Source: Noviherbaspirillum sp. Root189
GTDB lineage: Bacteria > Pseudomonadota > Gammaproteobacteria > Burkholderiales > Burkholderiaceae_D
NCBI RefSeq assembly: GCF_001428545.1
Contig: NZ_LMHZ01000010.1
Coordinates: 1-64,000 of the forward strand
Reading direction: 5' to 3'
DNA: 64,000 nucleotides
Below are positions 1 through 8,731 of the stretch, one piece after another. Each line of letters starts with the position of its first letter. Within the stretch, counting starts at the first letter, position 1. Position numbers and translations under genes: made by a program. The notes under the pieces are model-generated. The model saw only the letters and a program-made list of their open reading frames with translations, was not told the DNA's origin and searched no databases.

Positions 1-49
1 GCTCTTTTGGGAACCCGAAGGGCGGCTGAACCGGGGTCGCCTTTCTTTG

Positions 50-81
50 CTCACTTTCTTTGGCGAAGCAAAGAAAGTGAG
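50..81. repeat. 13-bp inverted repeat (hairpin) near window start
   Basis: The arms CTCACTTTCTTTG (50-62) and CAAAGAAAGTGAG (69-81) are perfectly complementary around a 6-nt loop. It lies in a non-coding stretch downstream of glpR. I recall similar CTTTCTTTG-type hairpins as dispersed intergenic elements in Oxalobacteraceae, but copy number cannot be judged from one window. It has no U-tract, so it is not a classic intrinsic terminator. Confidence 0.6.
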
Positions 82-153
82 TGGCCCGCCGGGGCCAGTC
101 CCGGCTAGCATCCACGAAGAACAAACAGCCCAGAATCACCGAAGAAAAAACCC

Positions 154-217
154 AACACCCCAACACCCCAACACCCCAACACCCCAACACCCCAACACCC
201 CAACACCCCAACACCCC
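154..217. repeat. Tandem octamer repeat, 8 exact copies of AACACCCC
   Basis: Eight uninterrupted identical copies of an 8-bp unit end one base before the glpR stop codon (TCA on this strand, 218-220). On the glpR coding strand the unit is GGGGTGTT, so the glpR transcript would carry eight runs of four G separated by UGUU immediately after UGA. Four or more such runs can in principle fold into a G-quadruplex. Exact identity of all copies suggests slippage-driven, recently homogenised DNA. Confidence 0.95.
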
Positions 218-979
218 TCAAGGCGCCACCACCACCTTCACCTGCGCCTCCTTCAACACCTTCGCCAACGCCTCCGGCGGCCGCGCATCCGTAAACAACA
301 TATCAATCTGCGACAAACTCGCCATCCTCACCAACGCCTGCCGCCCAAACTTATCCCGATCCGCCACCAGCCACACCTCCCGCGACTGCTCGATAATCGC
401 CTGCGCCACCTTCACCTCACGCGGATCGAAGTCGCGCAGAGTCCCATCCGCCTCGATACTCGAAATCCCGATAATCCCGATATCCACCTTGAACTGCCGG
501 ATAAAATCAATCGTCGCCTCGCCCACAATCCCTCGGTCACGCCCACGCACCACGCCGCCGGCAATGATCACTTCACACTGCGGATTGTCAGCAAGAATCG
601 CCGCGACATTCAGATTGTTGGTCACCACGTGCAAACCATGATGATGGGAAAGGGCCCGCGCCACTTCCTCGGTCGTCGTCCCGATATTGATCAGCAAGGA
701 ACATCCCGGCGGCACCTGCTTGGCCACCGCGCCCGCGATGCGCCGCTTGGCATCGATATTCATCACCTGCCGCTGGCTGTAGTCGATGTTCTCCACTGAC
801 GATGGTAGTCCCACGCCACCGTGATACCGCGCCAGCAGTTTCGCTTCTTCCATTTGCTTCACATCGCGCCGCACCGTCTGCGGTGTCACATCCAGTTCTT
901 GCGCGAGCTCCTCGACCGACATCGTCACCCGCTGCCTGACCACTTCAAGCAAGCGCCTTTGACGTGGATTAAGAGTCAT
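218..979 (-). CDS. glpR: DeoR/GlpR-family transcriptional repressor of glycerol genes
   Basis: This 253-residue protein has the DeoR-family layout. An N-terminal winged helix-turn-helix lies at about residues 5-57, with recognition helix around DVTPQTVRRDV. A DeoR C-terminal sensor domain follows, containing the INIGTTTEEVARAL phosphate-binding loop. The family senses phosphorylated sugars or glycerol-3-phosphate and releases DNA on binding. It is divergent from glpD with 158 bp between the start codons, the usual place for a local repressor. The start ATG is preceded by GGAG with 7-nt spacing. Naming it GlpR rests on the neighbours (glpD, the glp transporter, glpK) as well as the domain. Its 3' end abuts an unusual G-rich octamer array. 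Confidence 0.93.
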   Translation of the reverse strand: MTLNPRQRRLLEVVRQRVTMSVEELAQELDVTPQTVRRDVKQMEEAKLLARYHGGVGLPSSVENIDYSQRQVMNIDAKRRIAGAVAKQVPPGCSLLINIGTTTEEVARALSHHHGLHVVTNNLNVAAILADNPQCEVIIAGGVVRGRDRGIVGEATIDFIRQFKVDIGIIGISSIEADGTLRDFDPREVKVAQAIIEQSREVWLVADRDKFGRQALVRMASLSQIDMLFTDARPPEALAKVLKEAQVKVVVAP

Positions 980-1024
980 TCGTTATCTCCGGTAAACAAT
1001 TGCGAAACCTCTAAGCTGATTGTA

Positions 1025-1091
1025 AACGAACACAAACGAAAAAATAAAATCAAAATTTCTGTTGATTTGAGTTCGAACATTGTCGTATCTT
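1025..1091 (+). promoter_or_regulatory. glpD promoter with candidate GlpR half-sites
   Basis: TTGATT (1062-1067) and TATCTT (1086-1091) are spaced 18 bp and could be the -35 and -10 of glpD. TTCGAACATT (1072-1081), lying between them, matches all ten positions of one half of the E. coli GlpR operator consensus (WWCGARMATW). A second copy, AACGAACACA (1025-1034), matches nine of ten. Repressor bound at the first site would block RNA polymerase. The motifs are visible; occupancy by this GlpR is inferred. Confidence 0.5.
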
Positions 1092-1137
1092 ACGCACAGT
1101 CATCTTACCGAGAATACACTTCGAAGGCGATTACCGC

Positions 1138-2673
1138 ATGGAAAATAGCCCGCACATACTGGATTGCGACCTGCTTATCGTGGGCGGCGGCATCAATGGT
1201 GCCGGTATCGCCCGTGATGCGGCGGGTCGTGGATTGTCCGTGGTCTTGTGCGAAAAAGATGATCTCGCCGCGCATACCTCGTCGGCGTCGACCAAGCTGA
1301 TCCATGGGGGCTTGCGCTATCTTGAGTATTACGAATTCAACCTAGTACGCAAGGCGCTGATCGAACGCGAAGTGTTGTTGCGCTCCGCGCCGCACATCAT
1401 GTGGCCGCTGCGCTTTGTCATGCCGCACGATAAAGGGCAGCGGCCGGGCTGGATGATTCGCACCGGCCTGTTTCTTTACGATAGCCTGGCAAAGCGGGAA
1501 ATCCTGCCAGGCTCCCAAGGCATCGATCTGCGCAAGCATGCTGCGGGCGAGCCGCTCAAGCCGACATTCACGCGCGGCTTCGTCTATTCGGATGGCTGGG
1601 TCGAGGACGCGCGCCTGGTTGTACTGAATGCGGTCGACGCTGCTGAAAAAGGCGCGAAGATTTTTACCCGCACCCGCTGCGAATCCGCACAACGACAAGG
1701 CGACCGTTGGATAGCGCAACTGCGGACGGCTGACGGTTCCACGATCAACGCCAGGGCGAAATGCCTGGTCAACGCGGCAGGTCCCTGGACCGCCCACTTC
1801 CTGCAGACTGCGGCGCAGCGACCGTCAGCCAAGTCGCTGCGACTGATCAAGGGCAGCCATATCGTCGTCAAGCGCCTGTTCGACCATCCGTATGCGTACA
1901 TCTTTCAGCATCCGGACAGCCGTATCGTCTTCGCCATTCCCTATGAGCAGGATTTCACGCTGGTAGGAACCACGGACATCGATTATCAGGGCGACATGAA
2001 CAAGGTCGAAATCGACCAGCAGGAGATTTCTTACCTGTGTGAACTGGCCAATCGCTACTTCAAAAAAGGCATTACGCCGCAGGACGTGGTGTGGACCTAT
2101 TCCGGTGTGCGTCCACTGGTAGAAGACGAAGCCGCGAGCGCGTCGGCTGTGACGCGTGATTACCGCTTCGAACTCGATGAGGATGGGGCACCACTGCTAT
2201 CCGTGTTTGGCGGCAAGATCACTACCTTTCGCAAGCTGGCCGAAGAAGCGGTCGACATGATCGCTCCTAAACTTTCCGTACAAAAAGGTGCATGGACCGC
2301 TGACGCTTGCATGCCCGGCGGCGACTTGTTCGGCAGCAAGCCGAACAATCGCGCAGTGCTGGAATTCGACCGCTTCGTGCGGGAATTGCAAATGAACTAT
2401 GCATGGCTGCCGGCGCCGCTGGTCGCGCGTTACGCCCGTGCCTATGGCACACGCACCCATGTCCTGCTATCGGGGCGCACACATATAGGCGACATGGGCG
2501 GAGAAATCGCACCCGGGTTGTATGTCGCGGAAGTCAATTATCTGATGGAGCATGAATGGGCGGTCACGGCCGCCGACATCCTCTGGCGTCGTTCAAAGCT
2601 CGGCCTGCATGTACCCGCAGGCACGGAAGCAAAGCTCGACGCCTGGATGCATACCGGTCGGGCAGTCGCATAG
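1138..2673 (+). CDS. glpD: Aerobic glycerol-3-phosphate dehydrogenase
   Basis: GlpD is a peripheral inner-membrane flavoenzyme that oxidises sn-glycerol-3-phosphate to dihydroxyacetone phosphate and passes electrons to quinone. The 511-residue length is normal. The N-terminal FAD-binding Rossmann motif is GGGINGAG (residues 16-23), followed by the family block STKLIHGGLRYLE. A substrate/flavin region contains the GTTDIDY motif, and the protein ends with the DAO C-terminal helical domain. The start has GAAGG 10 nt upstream. It heads the glp cluster with 85 bp before the transporter genes, which supply the glycerol that GlpK converts to its substrate. Confidence 0.97.
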   Translation: MENSPHILDCDLLIVGGGINGAGIARDAAGRGLSVVLCEKDDLAAHTSSASTKLIHGGLRYLEYYEFNLVRKALIEREVLLRSAPHIMWPLRFVMPHDKGQRPGWMIRTGLFLYDSLAKREILPGSQGIDLRKHAAGEPLKPTFTRGFVYSDGWVEDARLVVLNAVDAAEKGAKIFTRTRCESAQRQGDRWIAQLRTADGSTINARAKCLVNAAGPWTAHFLQTAAQRPSAKSLRLIKGSHIVVKRLFDHPYAYIFQHPDSRIVFAIPYEQDFTLVGTTDIDYQGDMNKVEIDQQEISYLCELANRYFKKGITPQDVVWTYSGVRPLVEDEAASASAVTRDYRFELDEDGAPLLSVFGGKITTFRKLAEEAVDMIAPKLSVQKGAWTADACMPGGDLFGSKPNNRAVLEFDRFVRELQMNYAWLPAPLVARYARAYGTRTHVLLSGRTHIGDMGGEIAPGLYVAEVNYLMEHEWAVTAADILWRRSKLGLHVPAGTEAKLDAWMHTGRAVA

Positions 2674-2758
2674 ATTGAGGAATAGCCCGGCAAACTGCGC
2701 CATAAACATAACAACGGCGATAACAACGGCGCACAGGGATTTTTAGGAGGAAGACAGC

Positions 2759-3859
2759 GTGCTTCTAGCATTGGAAAACGTCAGCAAGAAATATGGCGCG
2801 GAAGATCACATCTATCCGTTGTCGTTTTCGCTGATACCAGGGACCATCAATGTCCTGCTCGGAACAACCCGGGCCGGCAAGACGACCCTTATGCGGCTGA
2901 TGGCGGGGCTCGATCGCCCGACTACCGGCCATGTGATCGCCGACGGCAGGGACGTCACCGGCGTATCCGTCCGCCATCGCGACCTGGCGATGGTGTACCA
3001 GCAATTCATTAACTATCCATCGTTCACGGTGTTCGAGAATATCGCATCGCCGCTGCGCATCAAGCGGGTACCCGAAGCCGAAATCAAGAAGCGTGTGCAT
3101 GACATGGCGGAACGCCTGCATATCACGCCTTACCTTCAGCGTTCGCCGGCTGAACTCTCTGGCGGCCAGCAGCAGCGCACGGCGCTGGCACGCGCGCTGA
3201 TCAAGGACGCCGGATTGTTGCTGCTTGACGAGCCGCTGGTCAACCTTGACTACAAGCTGCGCGAAGAACTGCGCCGCGAACTCACCGAATTGTTTTCCGA
3301 AGGCCGTACCACGGTCGTTTATGCGACGACCGAACCGCTGGAAGCACTGCAGCTGGGTGGCCACGTTGCTGTGCTACATGAGGGCAGGTTGCTGCAGAGC
3401 GGACCAACGGTTGATGTGTTCAATGCACCGATTTCGATCCAGGCCGCACGGACTTTCAGCGATCCACCGATCAACCTGATGTCGGCCAGCATCAACGGCG
3501 ATGGAACCGCACATCTCGACGGCGACCTCGCCATTCATCTTAATCCGGAGCAATTGCAAAGGGCGTCCGGCCACAAACAAGTGAGGCTCGGCTTGCGTGC
3601 ACACAGTCTTCGGCTGGCCGCACGCTACCCTGACGACGTTGCCATCGATGCGCAGGTCGACCTGTCTGAGATCAGCGGATCGGAAACCTATATACACGTG
3701 CATCGCGGACCGATAGCACTGGTCGCGCAACTGCCCGGCGTGCATGACCTTGAAATCGGGTCGCATTGCAGCATGTACTGCCGCCCCGGGGACTTGTTCC
3801 TCTTCGCAGAGGATGGTGCGCTGTTATTTGCGCCAACCCACCTTCCGGCAGGAGCATAA
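2759..3859 (+). CDS. glpS: Glycerol ABC transporter, ATP-binding subunit GlpS (H-loop His missing)
   Basis: This is one of two different ATPases of a GlpSTPQUV-type glycerol importer (named from Rhizobium leguminosarum). Visible motifs are Walker A GTTRAGKT (residues 35-42), Q-loop VYQQF (about 79-83), signature LSGGQ (133-137) and Walker B LLLLDEP (153-159). The C-terminal third is a TOBE-like regulatory domain. At the H-loop, where relatives have THD, this protein has TTE (Thr191 in place of His), so the switch histidine is absent. GTG start with AGGAGG 8 nt upstream; an ATG start is not available. The next gene begins 2 nt after its stop, indicating translational coupling. Confidence 0.93.
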   Translation: MLLALENVSKKYGAEDHIYPLSFSLIPGTINVLLGTTRAGKTTLMRLMAGLDRPTTGHVIADGRDVTGVSVRHRDLAMVYQQFINYPSFTVFENIASPLRIKRVPEAEIKKRVHDMAERLHITPYLQRSPAELSGGQQQRTALARALIKDAGLLLLDEPLVNLDYKLREELRRELTELFSEGRTTVVYATTEPLEALQLGGHVAVLHEGRLLQSGPTVDVFNAPISIQAARTFSDPPINLMSASINGDGTAHLDGDLAIHLNPEQLQRASGHKQVRLGLRAHSLRLAARYPDDVAIDAQVDLSEISGSETYIHVHRGPIALVAQLPGVHDLEIGSHCSMYCRPGDLFLFAEDGALLFAPTHLPAGA

Positions 3860-3861
3860 GC

Positions 3862-4947
3862 ATGGCCCGCATAGAACTCAAGGAACTGGCGCATGCCTAC
3901 AAGCCGAATCCCTCGCAGCCGAGCGATTACGCCTTGCGCCCAATGGATATGCAATGGAACGATGGCGGCGCATACGCGCTGCTGGGCCCTTCCGGTTGCG
4001 GCAAGACCACGCTGCTCAATATCATTTCCGGGCTGGTGCATCCGTCGCACGGACGTGTCTTGTTCGATGGCAAGGATGTCACCGAGCTGCCCCCCGAGGC
4101 GCGCAATATTGCCCAGGTGTTTCAGTTTCCAGTGATTTACGACACCATGACGGTGTTCGACAACCTCGCTTTTCCCTTGCGCAACCGCGGCTGGAAAACC
4201 GCGGACATCAACAAGCGCGTGCATCAGATCGGCGACATGCTGGAACTGACGCCTGATCTCAAGCACCGCGCCAGCGGCCTATCGGTCGATGCGAAGCAAA
4301 AGATTTCCCTTGGCCGCGGCCTGGTCCGCCCAGACGTCGCCGCGGTACTGTTCGACGAGCCATTGACGGTGATCGATCCGCACCTGAAGTGGCTATTGCG
4401 CCGCAAACTCAAGGAAATCCACCACGAACTCAAGTTATCGCTGATTTATGTCACGCATGACCAGGTGGAAGCGCTCACGTTCGCCGACAAGGTGGTTGTC
4501 ATGACCGAGGGAGAGGTGGTGCAGGCGGGCAGTGCCCAGGAGTTGTTCGAAGAACCGGCGCATACCTTCGTCGGCTACTTCATCGGCAATCCCGGCATGA
4601 ACCTGCTGCCATGCTCCGTTCGCGATGGCCTTGCGCATATCGACGGCAGCGCCATTCCGCTTGCACCTGCCGCTGCGTCGGTACTGCAAGGCGCCGACGG
4701 CAAGATCACTCTGGGCATTCGCCCGGAGTTTGTCGAGCCGATGTTCGATGCACAGCCGGGCACCGCCGCCGCGACCGTCACAGCGGTGCGCAATCTCGGC
4801 ACACACTGCCTTGGCGAGTTCCAGGTTGGTGCCCATACCGTGTTTGCCAAACTGCGCCACCTGAGCGCAAAAGCAGGCGACAAGGTCTGGCTGCACCTGC
4901 CGATAGCTCGCACTCTTTACTACGTCAACGACAAGCGGGTGGCATGA
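3862..4947 (+). CDS. glpT: Glycerol ABC transporter, ATP-binding subunit GlpT (degenerate signature)
   Basis: This 361-residue second ATPase is not the GlpT antiporter of E. coli. Walker A is GPSGCGKT (residues 42-49), Q-loop VFQF (86-89), Walker B AVLFDEP (161-167) and H-loop THD (His199 present). Where LSGGQ is expected it has LSVDAKQK (140-147), so the ABC signature is degenerate. This complements GlpS, which keeps LSGGQ but lacks the H-loop His. A TOBE-like domain occupies the C-terminus. The frame stays open upstream to 3766, but the ATG at 3862 after GGAG, directly following glpS, is the natural start. Confidence 0.92.
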   Translation: MARIELKELAHAYKPNPSQPSDYALRPMDMQWNDGGAYALLGPSGCGKTTLLNIISGLVHPSHGRVLFDGKDVTELPPEARNIAQVFQFPVIYDTMTVFDNLAFPLRNRGWKTADINKRVHQIGDMLELTPDLKHRASGLSVDAKQKISLGRGLVRPDVAAVLFDEPLTVIDPHLKWLLRRKLKEIHHELKLSLIYVTHDQVEALTFADKVVVMTEGEVVQAGSAQELFEEPAHTFVGYFIGNPGMNLLPCSVRDGLAHIDGSAIPLAPAAASVLQGADGKITLGIRPEFVEPMFDAQPGTAAATVTAVRNLGTHCLGEFQVGAHTVFAKLRHLSAKAGDKVWLHLPIARTLYYVNDKRVA

Positions 4948-4948
4948 C

Positions 4949-5818
4949 ATGAAAACCTATAACAACCGCGCGTGGTTCCTGATTTTGCCCGTGATCCTCT
5001 GTGTCGCGTTTTCTGCGATCCTGCCATTAATGACGATCGTCAATTACTCGGTACAGGACATTCTGAGCCCGACGCAAAAAGTATTCGTGGGCACCGAATG
5101 GTTCAGGCTGGTGATGCGCGACGAGGAACTGCATGGCGCACTGTATCGCCAGATGCTGTTTTCGCTGTCAGTGCTGGCAATACAAATTCCGCTTGGCATC
5201 CTGATCGCGCTCGCGATGCCCGCGCAAGGATGGAAAGCCTCGATGTCCCTGGTGCTGATCGCCTTGCCGCTGCTGATTCCCTGGAACGTTGTCGGCACCA
5301 TCTGGCAGATCTTCGGTCGCGGCGACATCGGCTTACTGGGCTATGGCATCAACAGCCTTGGCGTGGACTACAACTACACCGGCGATTCCGTCGATGCCTG
5401 GGTCACCGTTCTGGTCATGGATATATGGCACTGGACGCCGCTGGTGGTTCTGTTGTGCTACGCAGGTTTGCGTGCCATTCCGGATGCGTATTACCAGGCG
5501 GCGCGCATCGATGGCGCTTCGCGGTGGGCGGTGTTCCGTTTCATACAGTTGCCCAAACTGCGCAATGTGCTGATGATCGCCGTGCTGCTGCGCTTCATGG
5601 ATAGCTTCATGATCTATACCGAGCCATTCGTACTGACTGGCGGCGGACCTGGCAATGCGACGACTTTCCTGTCGCAATACCTGACGCAGAAGGCGGTTGG
5701 ACAGTTCGATCTTGGACCGGCAGCGGCGTTTTCACTGATCTATTTCCTGATCATCCTGCTGTTCTGCTTCGTGCTCTACAACTGGATGCAGCGCGTTGGA
5801 ACGGGAGATCAAAAATGA
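4949..5818 (+). CDS. glpP: Glycerol ABC transporter permease GlpP
   Basis: This 289-residue inner-membrane permease belongs to the MalF/UgpA group of binding-protein-dependent systems. The first membrane segment is at residues 9-30, with about six in total. The cytoplasmic coupling (EAA) loop is recognisable around YYQAARIDGASRWAVFRFI. It starts one base after the glpT stop and overlaps glpQ by 4 bp, so it is co-translated with its partner permease. The substrate assignment to glycerol follows from the GlpSTPQUV gene order and the flanking glpD/glpK rather than from the permease itself. Confidence 0.92.
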   Translation: MKTYNNRAWFLILPVILCVAFSAILPLMTIVNYSVQDILSPTQKVFVGTEWFRLVMRDEELHGALYRQMLFSLSVLAIQIPLGILIALAMPAQGWKASMSLVLIALPLLIPWNVVGTIWQIFGRGDIGLLGYGINSLGVDYNYTGDSVDAWVTVLVMDIWHWTPLVVLLCYAGLRAIPDAYYQAARIDGASRWAVFRFIQLPKLRNVLMIAVLLRFMDSFMIYTEPFVLTGGGPGNATTFLSQYLTQKAVGQFDLGPAAAFSLIYFLIILLFCFVLYNWMQRVGTGDQK

Positions 5819-6621
5819 TGAGCAAACGCCTGACGGCACCCATCCTCATAATCTACCTGCTGCTGTCGCTGTTGCCGATCTACTGGATGCTCAACATGTC
5901 GTTGAAAACCAATGAAGAAATCATTGGCGCGTTGACGATGTGGCCGAACAACCTGACCTTCGACAACTTCAAGACAATCTTTACCGACCCGTCATGGTAT
6001 GACGGTTACATCAATTCGATCATTTATGTCGCGATCAATATGGTGTTGTCGGTACTGGTTGCCTTGCCTGCGGCGTATGCGTTTTCACGTTACTCCTTCC
6101 TCGGCGACAAGCACCTTTTTTTCTGGCTGCTGACCAACCGGATGACACCGCCTGCGGTGTTTCTTCTGCCGTTCTTTCAGTTGTATTCAACGGTAGGACT
6201 GATGGACACGCATCTGGCAGTCGCGTTGGCGCACATGGTATTCAATGTGCCGCTGGCGGTATGGATCCTGGAAGGCTTCATGTCCGGCATCCCGAAGGAG
6301 ATCGACGAAACCGCTTACATCGATGGATACAGCTTCCCGAAATTCTTCGTGAAGATATTCCTGCCGATGATCAAGTCGGGTGTCGGTGTGACGGCATTCT
6401 TTTGCTTCATGTTCAGTTGGGTCGAATTACTGCTGGCACGTACGCTGACCTCGGTGAACGCAAAGCCGATCTCGGCCACCATGACGCGGACCGTGTCGGC
6501 GGCCGGCATGGACTGGGGCGTGCTTGCCGCAGCGGGCGTATTGACAATCGTGCCTGGCGCGCTGGTGATCTGGTTCGTCCGGCATTACATCGCCAAGGGC
6601 TTTGCCATGGGAAGGGTGTGA
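5815..6621 (+). CDS. glpQ: Glycerol ABC transporter permease GlpQ
   Basis: This 268-residue MalG/UgpE-type permease pairs with GlpP in the membrane. It has an N-terminal segment (ILIIYLLLSLLPIYWML), five further hydrophobic segments, and the EAA coupling loop around EIDETAYIDGYSFPKFF, which contacts the ATPases. Its ATG overlaps the glpP stop by 4 bp. It is not related to the periplasmic GlpQ phosphodiesterase of E. coli; the symbol follows the Rhizobium transporter nomenclature. glpU follows after one base. Confidence 0.92.
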   Translation: MMSKRLTAPILIIYLLLSLLPIYWMLNMSLKTNEEIIGALTMWPNNLTFDNFKTIFTDPSWYDGYINSIIYVAINMVLSVLVALPAAYAFSRYSFLGDKHLFFWLLTNRMTPPAVFLLPFFQLYSTVGLMDTHLAVALAHMVFNVPLAVWILEGFMSGIPKEIDETAYIDGYSFPKFFVKIFLPMIKSGVGVTAFFCFMFSWVELLLARTLTSVNAKPISATMTRTVSAAGMDWGVLAAAGVLTIVPGALVIWFVRHYIAKGFAMGRV

Positions 6622-6622
6622 G

Positions 6623-6907
6623 ATGGAAAACACGTTTGCATGGATGGCGTGGACACCGCCCGTTGCCATCTTCTTTACTGCCATCGTATTGATGCTGTTC
6701 GGCATGACTCTCTGGCAGGTGCGTTCGCCTACCGTGGAGCGCAAGGGTTTTCTGCCGATCAGCACGACGCGCGGCGACCGCTTGTTCATTGGCTTGCTCA
6801 CTGCCGCCTATGTCAACCTTGCGTGGGCCGGCTTTACAGAACTCGATCAATGGATTGGCGCGGTAATCGGATTCGTTGTGCTGGTGATTGTGATGCGCTG
6901 GGGGTGA
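6623..6907 (+). CDS. glpU: Small membrane protein of the glycerol transporter (DUF2160), GlpU
   Basis: The predicted 94-residue protein has hydrophobic segments at about residues 8-27, 48-67 and 70-90. It matches the small DUF2160 proteins that sit between glpQ and glpV in GlpSTPQUV clusters. Its biochemical role is not established; an accessory of the permease complex is likely. The frame opens at 6602 inside glpQ, but the ATG at 6623, one base after the glpQ stop, is preferred because it sits at the usual coupled position. Confidence 0.85.
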   Translation: MENTFAWMAWTPPVAIFFTAIVLMLFGMTLWQVRSPTVERKGFLPISTTRGDRLFIGLLTAAYVNLAWAGFTELDQWIGAVIGFVVLVIVMRWG

Positions 6908-6986
6908 CCCACGCCGCGGCACAGGATGGGTACCTTTCCCGCCATCCTGTGCTTCTGTCCAGGGAAAGGCATAAAAAGGTGGAGAT

Positions 6987-8711
6987 ATGAGACTGAAACT
7001 GACAGCATTAGCGGCTGCGGCAATGCTTGCCTCAGGCGCATCCTGGGCCGACATGAAGGCCGCCGAAAAATGGGTGGACCAGGAATTCCAGCCATCCACA
7101 TTGAGCAAGCAGCAACAGCTCGATGAGATGAAATGGTTTATCGCCGCGGCAGACAAGTTGAAAGCCAAAGGCGTCAAGGAAATCAGCGTGGTATCGGAAA
7201 CCATCGATACCCACGTCTATGAATCCAAGACACTGGCCAAGGCCTTTGCCGAAATCACCGGCATTGCCGTCAACCACGACTTGATCCAGGAAGGTGACGT
7301 AGTCGAAAAGCTGCAGACATCCATGCAGTCCGGCAAGAGCATTTACGACGGCTGGATTTCCGACTCCGATCTGATCGGCACCCACTATCGCTATGGTGCG
7401 ATCGAGCCGCTGTCCGACTATATGGCAGGCAAGGGCAAGGACTTCACCAACCCGAATCTTGATATCAAGGATTTCATCGGTACCAGCTTCACCACCGCAC
7501 CGGATGGCAAGCTGTACCAGTTGCCCGACCAGCAGTTTGCCAACCTGTACTGGTTCCGCGCCGATCTGTTCGAGCGCAAGGACCTGAAGGACAAATTCAA
7601 GGCCAAGTATGGCTATGATCTCGGCGTGCCGGTCAACTGGTCCGCCTATGAAGACATCGCCAACTTCTTCACCAATGACGTGAAGGAAATCGACGGCAAG
7701 AAGATTTACGGTCACATGGACTACGGCAAGAAAGACCCGTCGCTCGGCTGGCGCTTTACCGATGCGTGGTTGTCGATGGCCGGTACCGCCGACAAGGGAA
7801 TTCCGAACGGCTTGCCGGTCGACGAGTGGGGCATCCGCGTCGCAGACGACAAGTGCACGCCGGTTGGCGCGTCCGTGTCGCGTGGCGGTGCAACCAACTC
7901 GCCGGCAGCCGTCTATGCACTGACCAAGTATGTCGACTGGATGAAGAAGTACGCCCCGCCGCAAGCCAACGGCATGACCTTCTCCGAGGCCGGTCCGGTA
8001 CCGGGACAAGGCGAAATCGCCCAGCAGATTTTCTGGTACACCGCGTTCACCGCGCCCATGACCAAGGCCGCCGCCGTGATCAACCAGGACGGCACACCGA
8101 AGTGGCGCATGGCGCCCGGCCCGCATGGCCCGTACTGGAAAGACGGCATGCAGAATGGTTATCAGGACGTCGGTTCATGGACCTTCTTCAAGTCGACGCC
8201 GGATGACCGCAAGGCCGCAGCATGGCTGTATGCGCAGTTCGTGAATGCAAAGACCACCTCGCTGAAGAAATCCATTGTCGGCGTGACCTTTGTGCGCGAC
8301 TCCGACATCCGTCACGAGTACTTCACCAAGAACGCAGCGAAGTACGGCGGCCTGATCGAGTTCTATCGCAGCCCGGCACGCGTGGCATGGACACCGACCG
8401 GCACCAACGTTCCGGATTATCCAAAGCTCGCACAGCTCTGGTGGAAAAACGTCGCTACCGCAGTCACCGGCGAAAAGACTCCACAGGCGGCGATGGATAA
8501 CCTGGCCGAGGAAATGGATCAGGTGATGGCGCGTCTGCAGCGTGCCGGCATGAAGGCTTGCGCACCGAAGCTCAATGCCAAGGGTGATCCAAACAAGTAT
8601 CTGTCCGATACCGGCGCACCGTGGAAGAAGCTGGCGAACGAAAAGCCGAAGGGTGAGACGATTGCCTACGACAAGTTGCTGCAGGCATGGAAAGAAGGAC
8701 GCGTGAAGTAA
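6987..8711 (+). CDS. glpV: Glycerol ABC transporter periplasmic binding protein GlpV
   Basis: This 574-residue extracellular solute-binding protein is longer than typical family-1 binding proteins (about 420), as is usual for GlpV. A Sec signal peptide covers about residues 1-22 (MRLKLTALAAAAMLASGASWA), with cleavage after SWA. It captures glycerol in the periplasm and delivers it to GlpP/GlpQ. GGAG lies just upstream of the ATG (GGTGGAGATATG). A strong terminator-like hairpin begins 20 nt after the stop, fitting the end of the transporter transcript. Confidence 0.93.
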   Translation: MRLKLTALAAAAMLASGASWADMKAAEKWVDQEFQPSTLSKQQQLDEMKWFIAAADKLKAKGVKEISVVSETIDTHVYESKTLAKAFAEITGIAVNHDLIQEGDVVEKLQTSMQSGKSIYDGWISDSDLIGTHYRYGAIEPLSDYMAGKGKDFTNPNLDIKDFIGTSFTTAPDGKLYQLPDQQFANLYWFRADLFERKDLKDKFKAKYGYDLGVPVNWSAYEDIANFFTNDVKEIDGKKIYGHMDYGKKDPSLGWRFTDAWLSMAGTADKGIPNGLPVDEWGIRVADDKCTPVGASVSRGGATNSPAAVYALTKYVDWMKKYAPPQANGMTFSEAGPVPGQGEIAQQIFWYTAFTAPMTKAAAVINQDGTPKWRMAPGPHGPYWKDGMQNGYQDVGSWTFFKSTPDDRKAAAWLYAQFVNAKTTSLKKSIVGVTFVRDSDIRHEYFTKNAAKYGGLIEFYRSPARVAWTPTGTNVPDYPKLAQLWWKNVATAVTGEKTPQAAMDNLAEEMDQVMARLQRAGMKACAPKLNAKGDPNKYLSDTGAPWKKLANEKPKGETIAYDKLLQAWKEGRVK

Positions 8712-8731
8712 TATCATGCACTTCAGGAAAG

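Noticed and set aside
154-217. CRISPR-like repeat array
   Set aside because: The unit is 8 bp with no spacers, so it is a simple tandem repeat.
47-799. Plus-strand frame running through the octamer repeat and glpR
   Set aside because: Its repeated Pro/Gln/His/Asn/Thr stretch comes from the octamer array and the rest is antisense to glpR.
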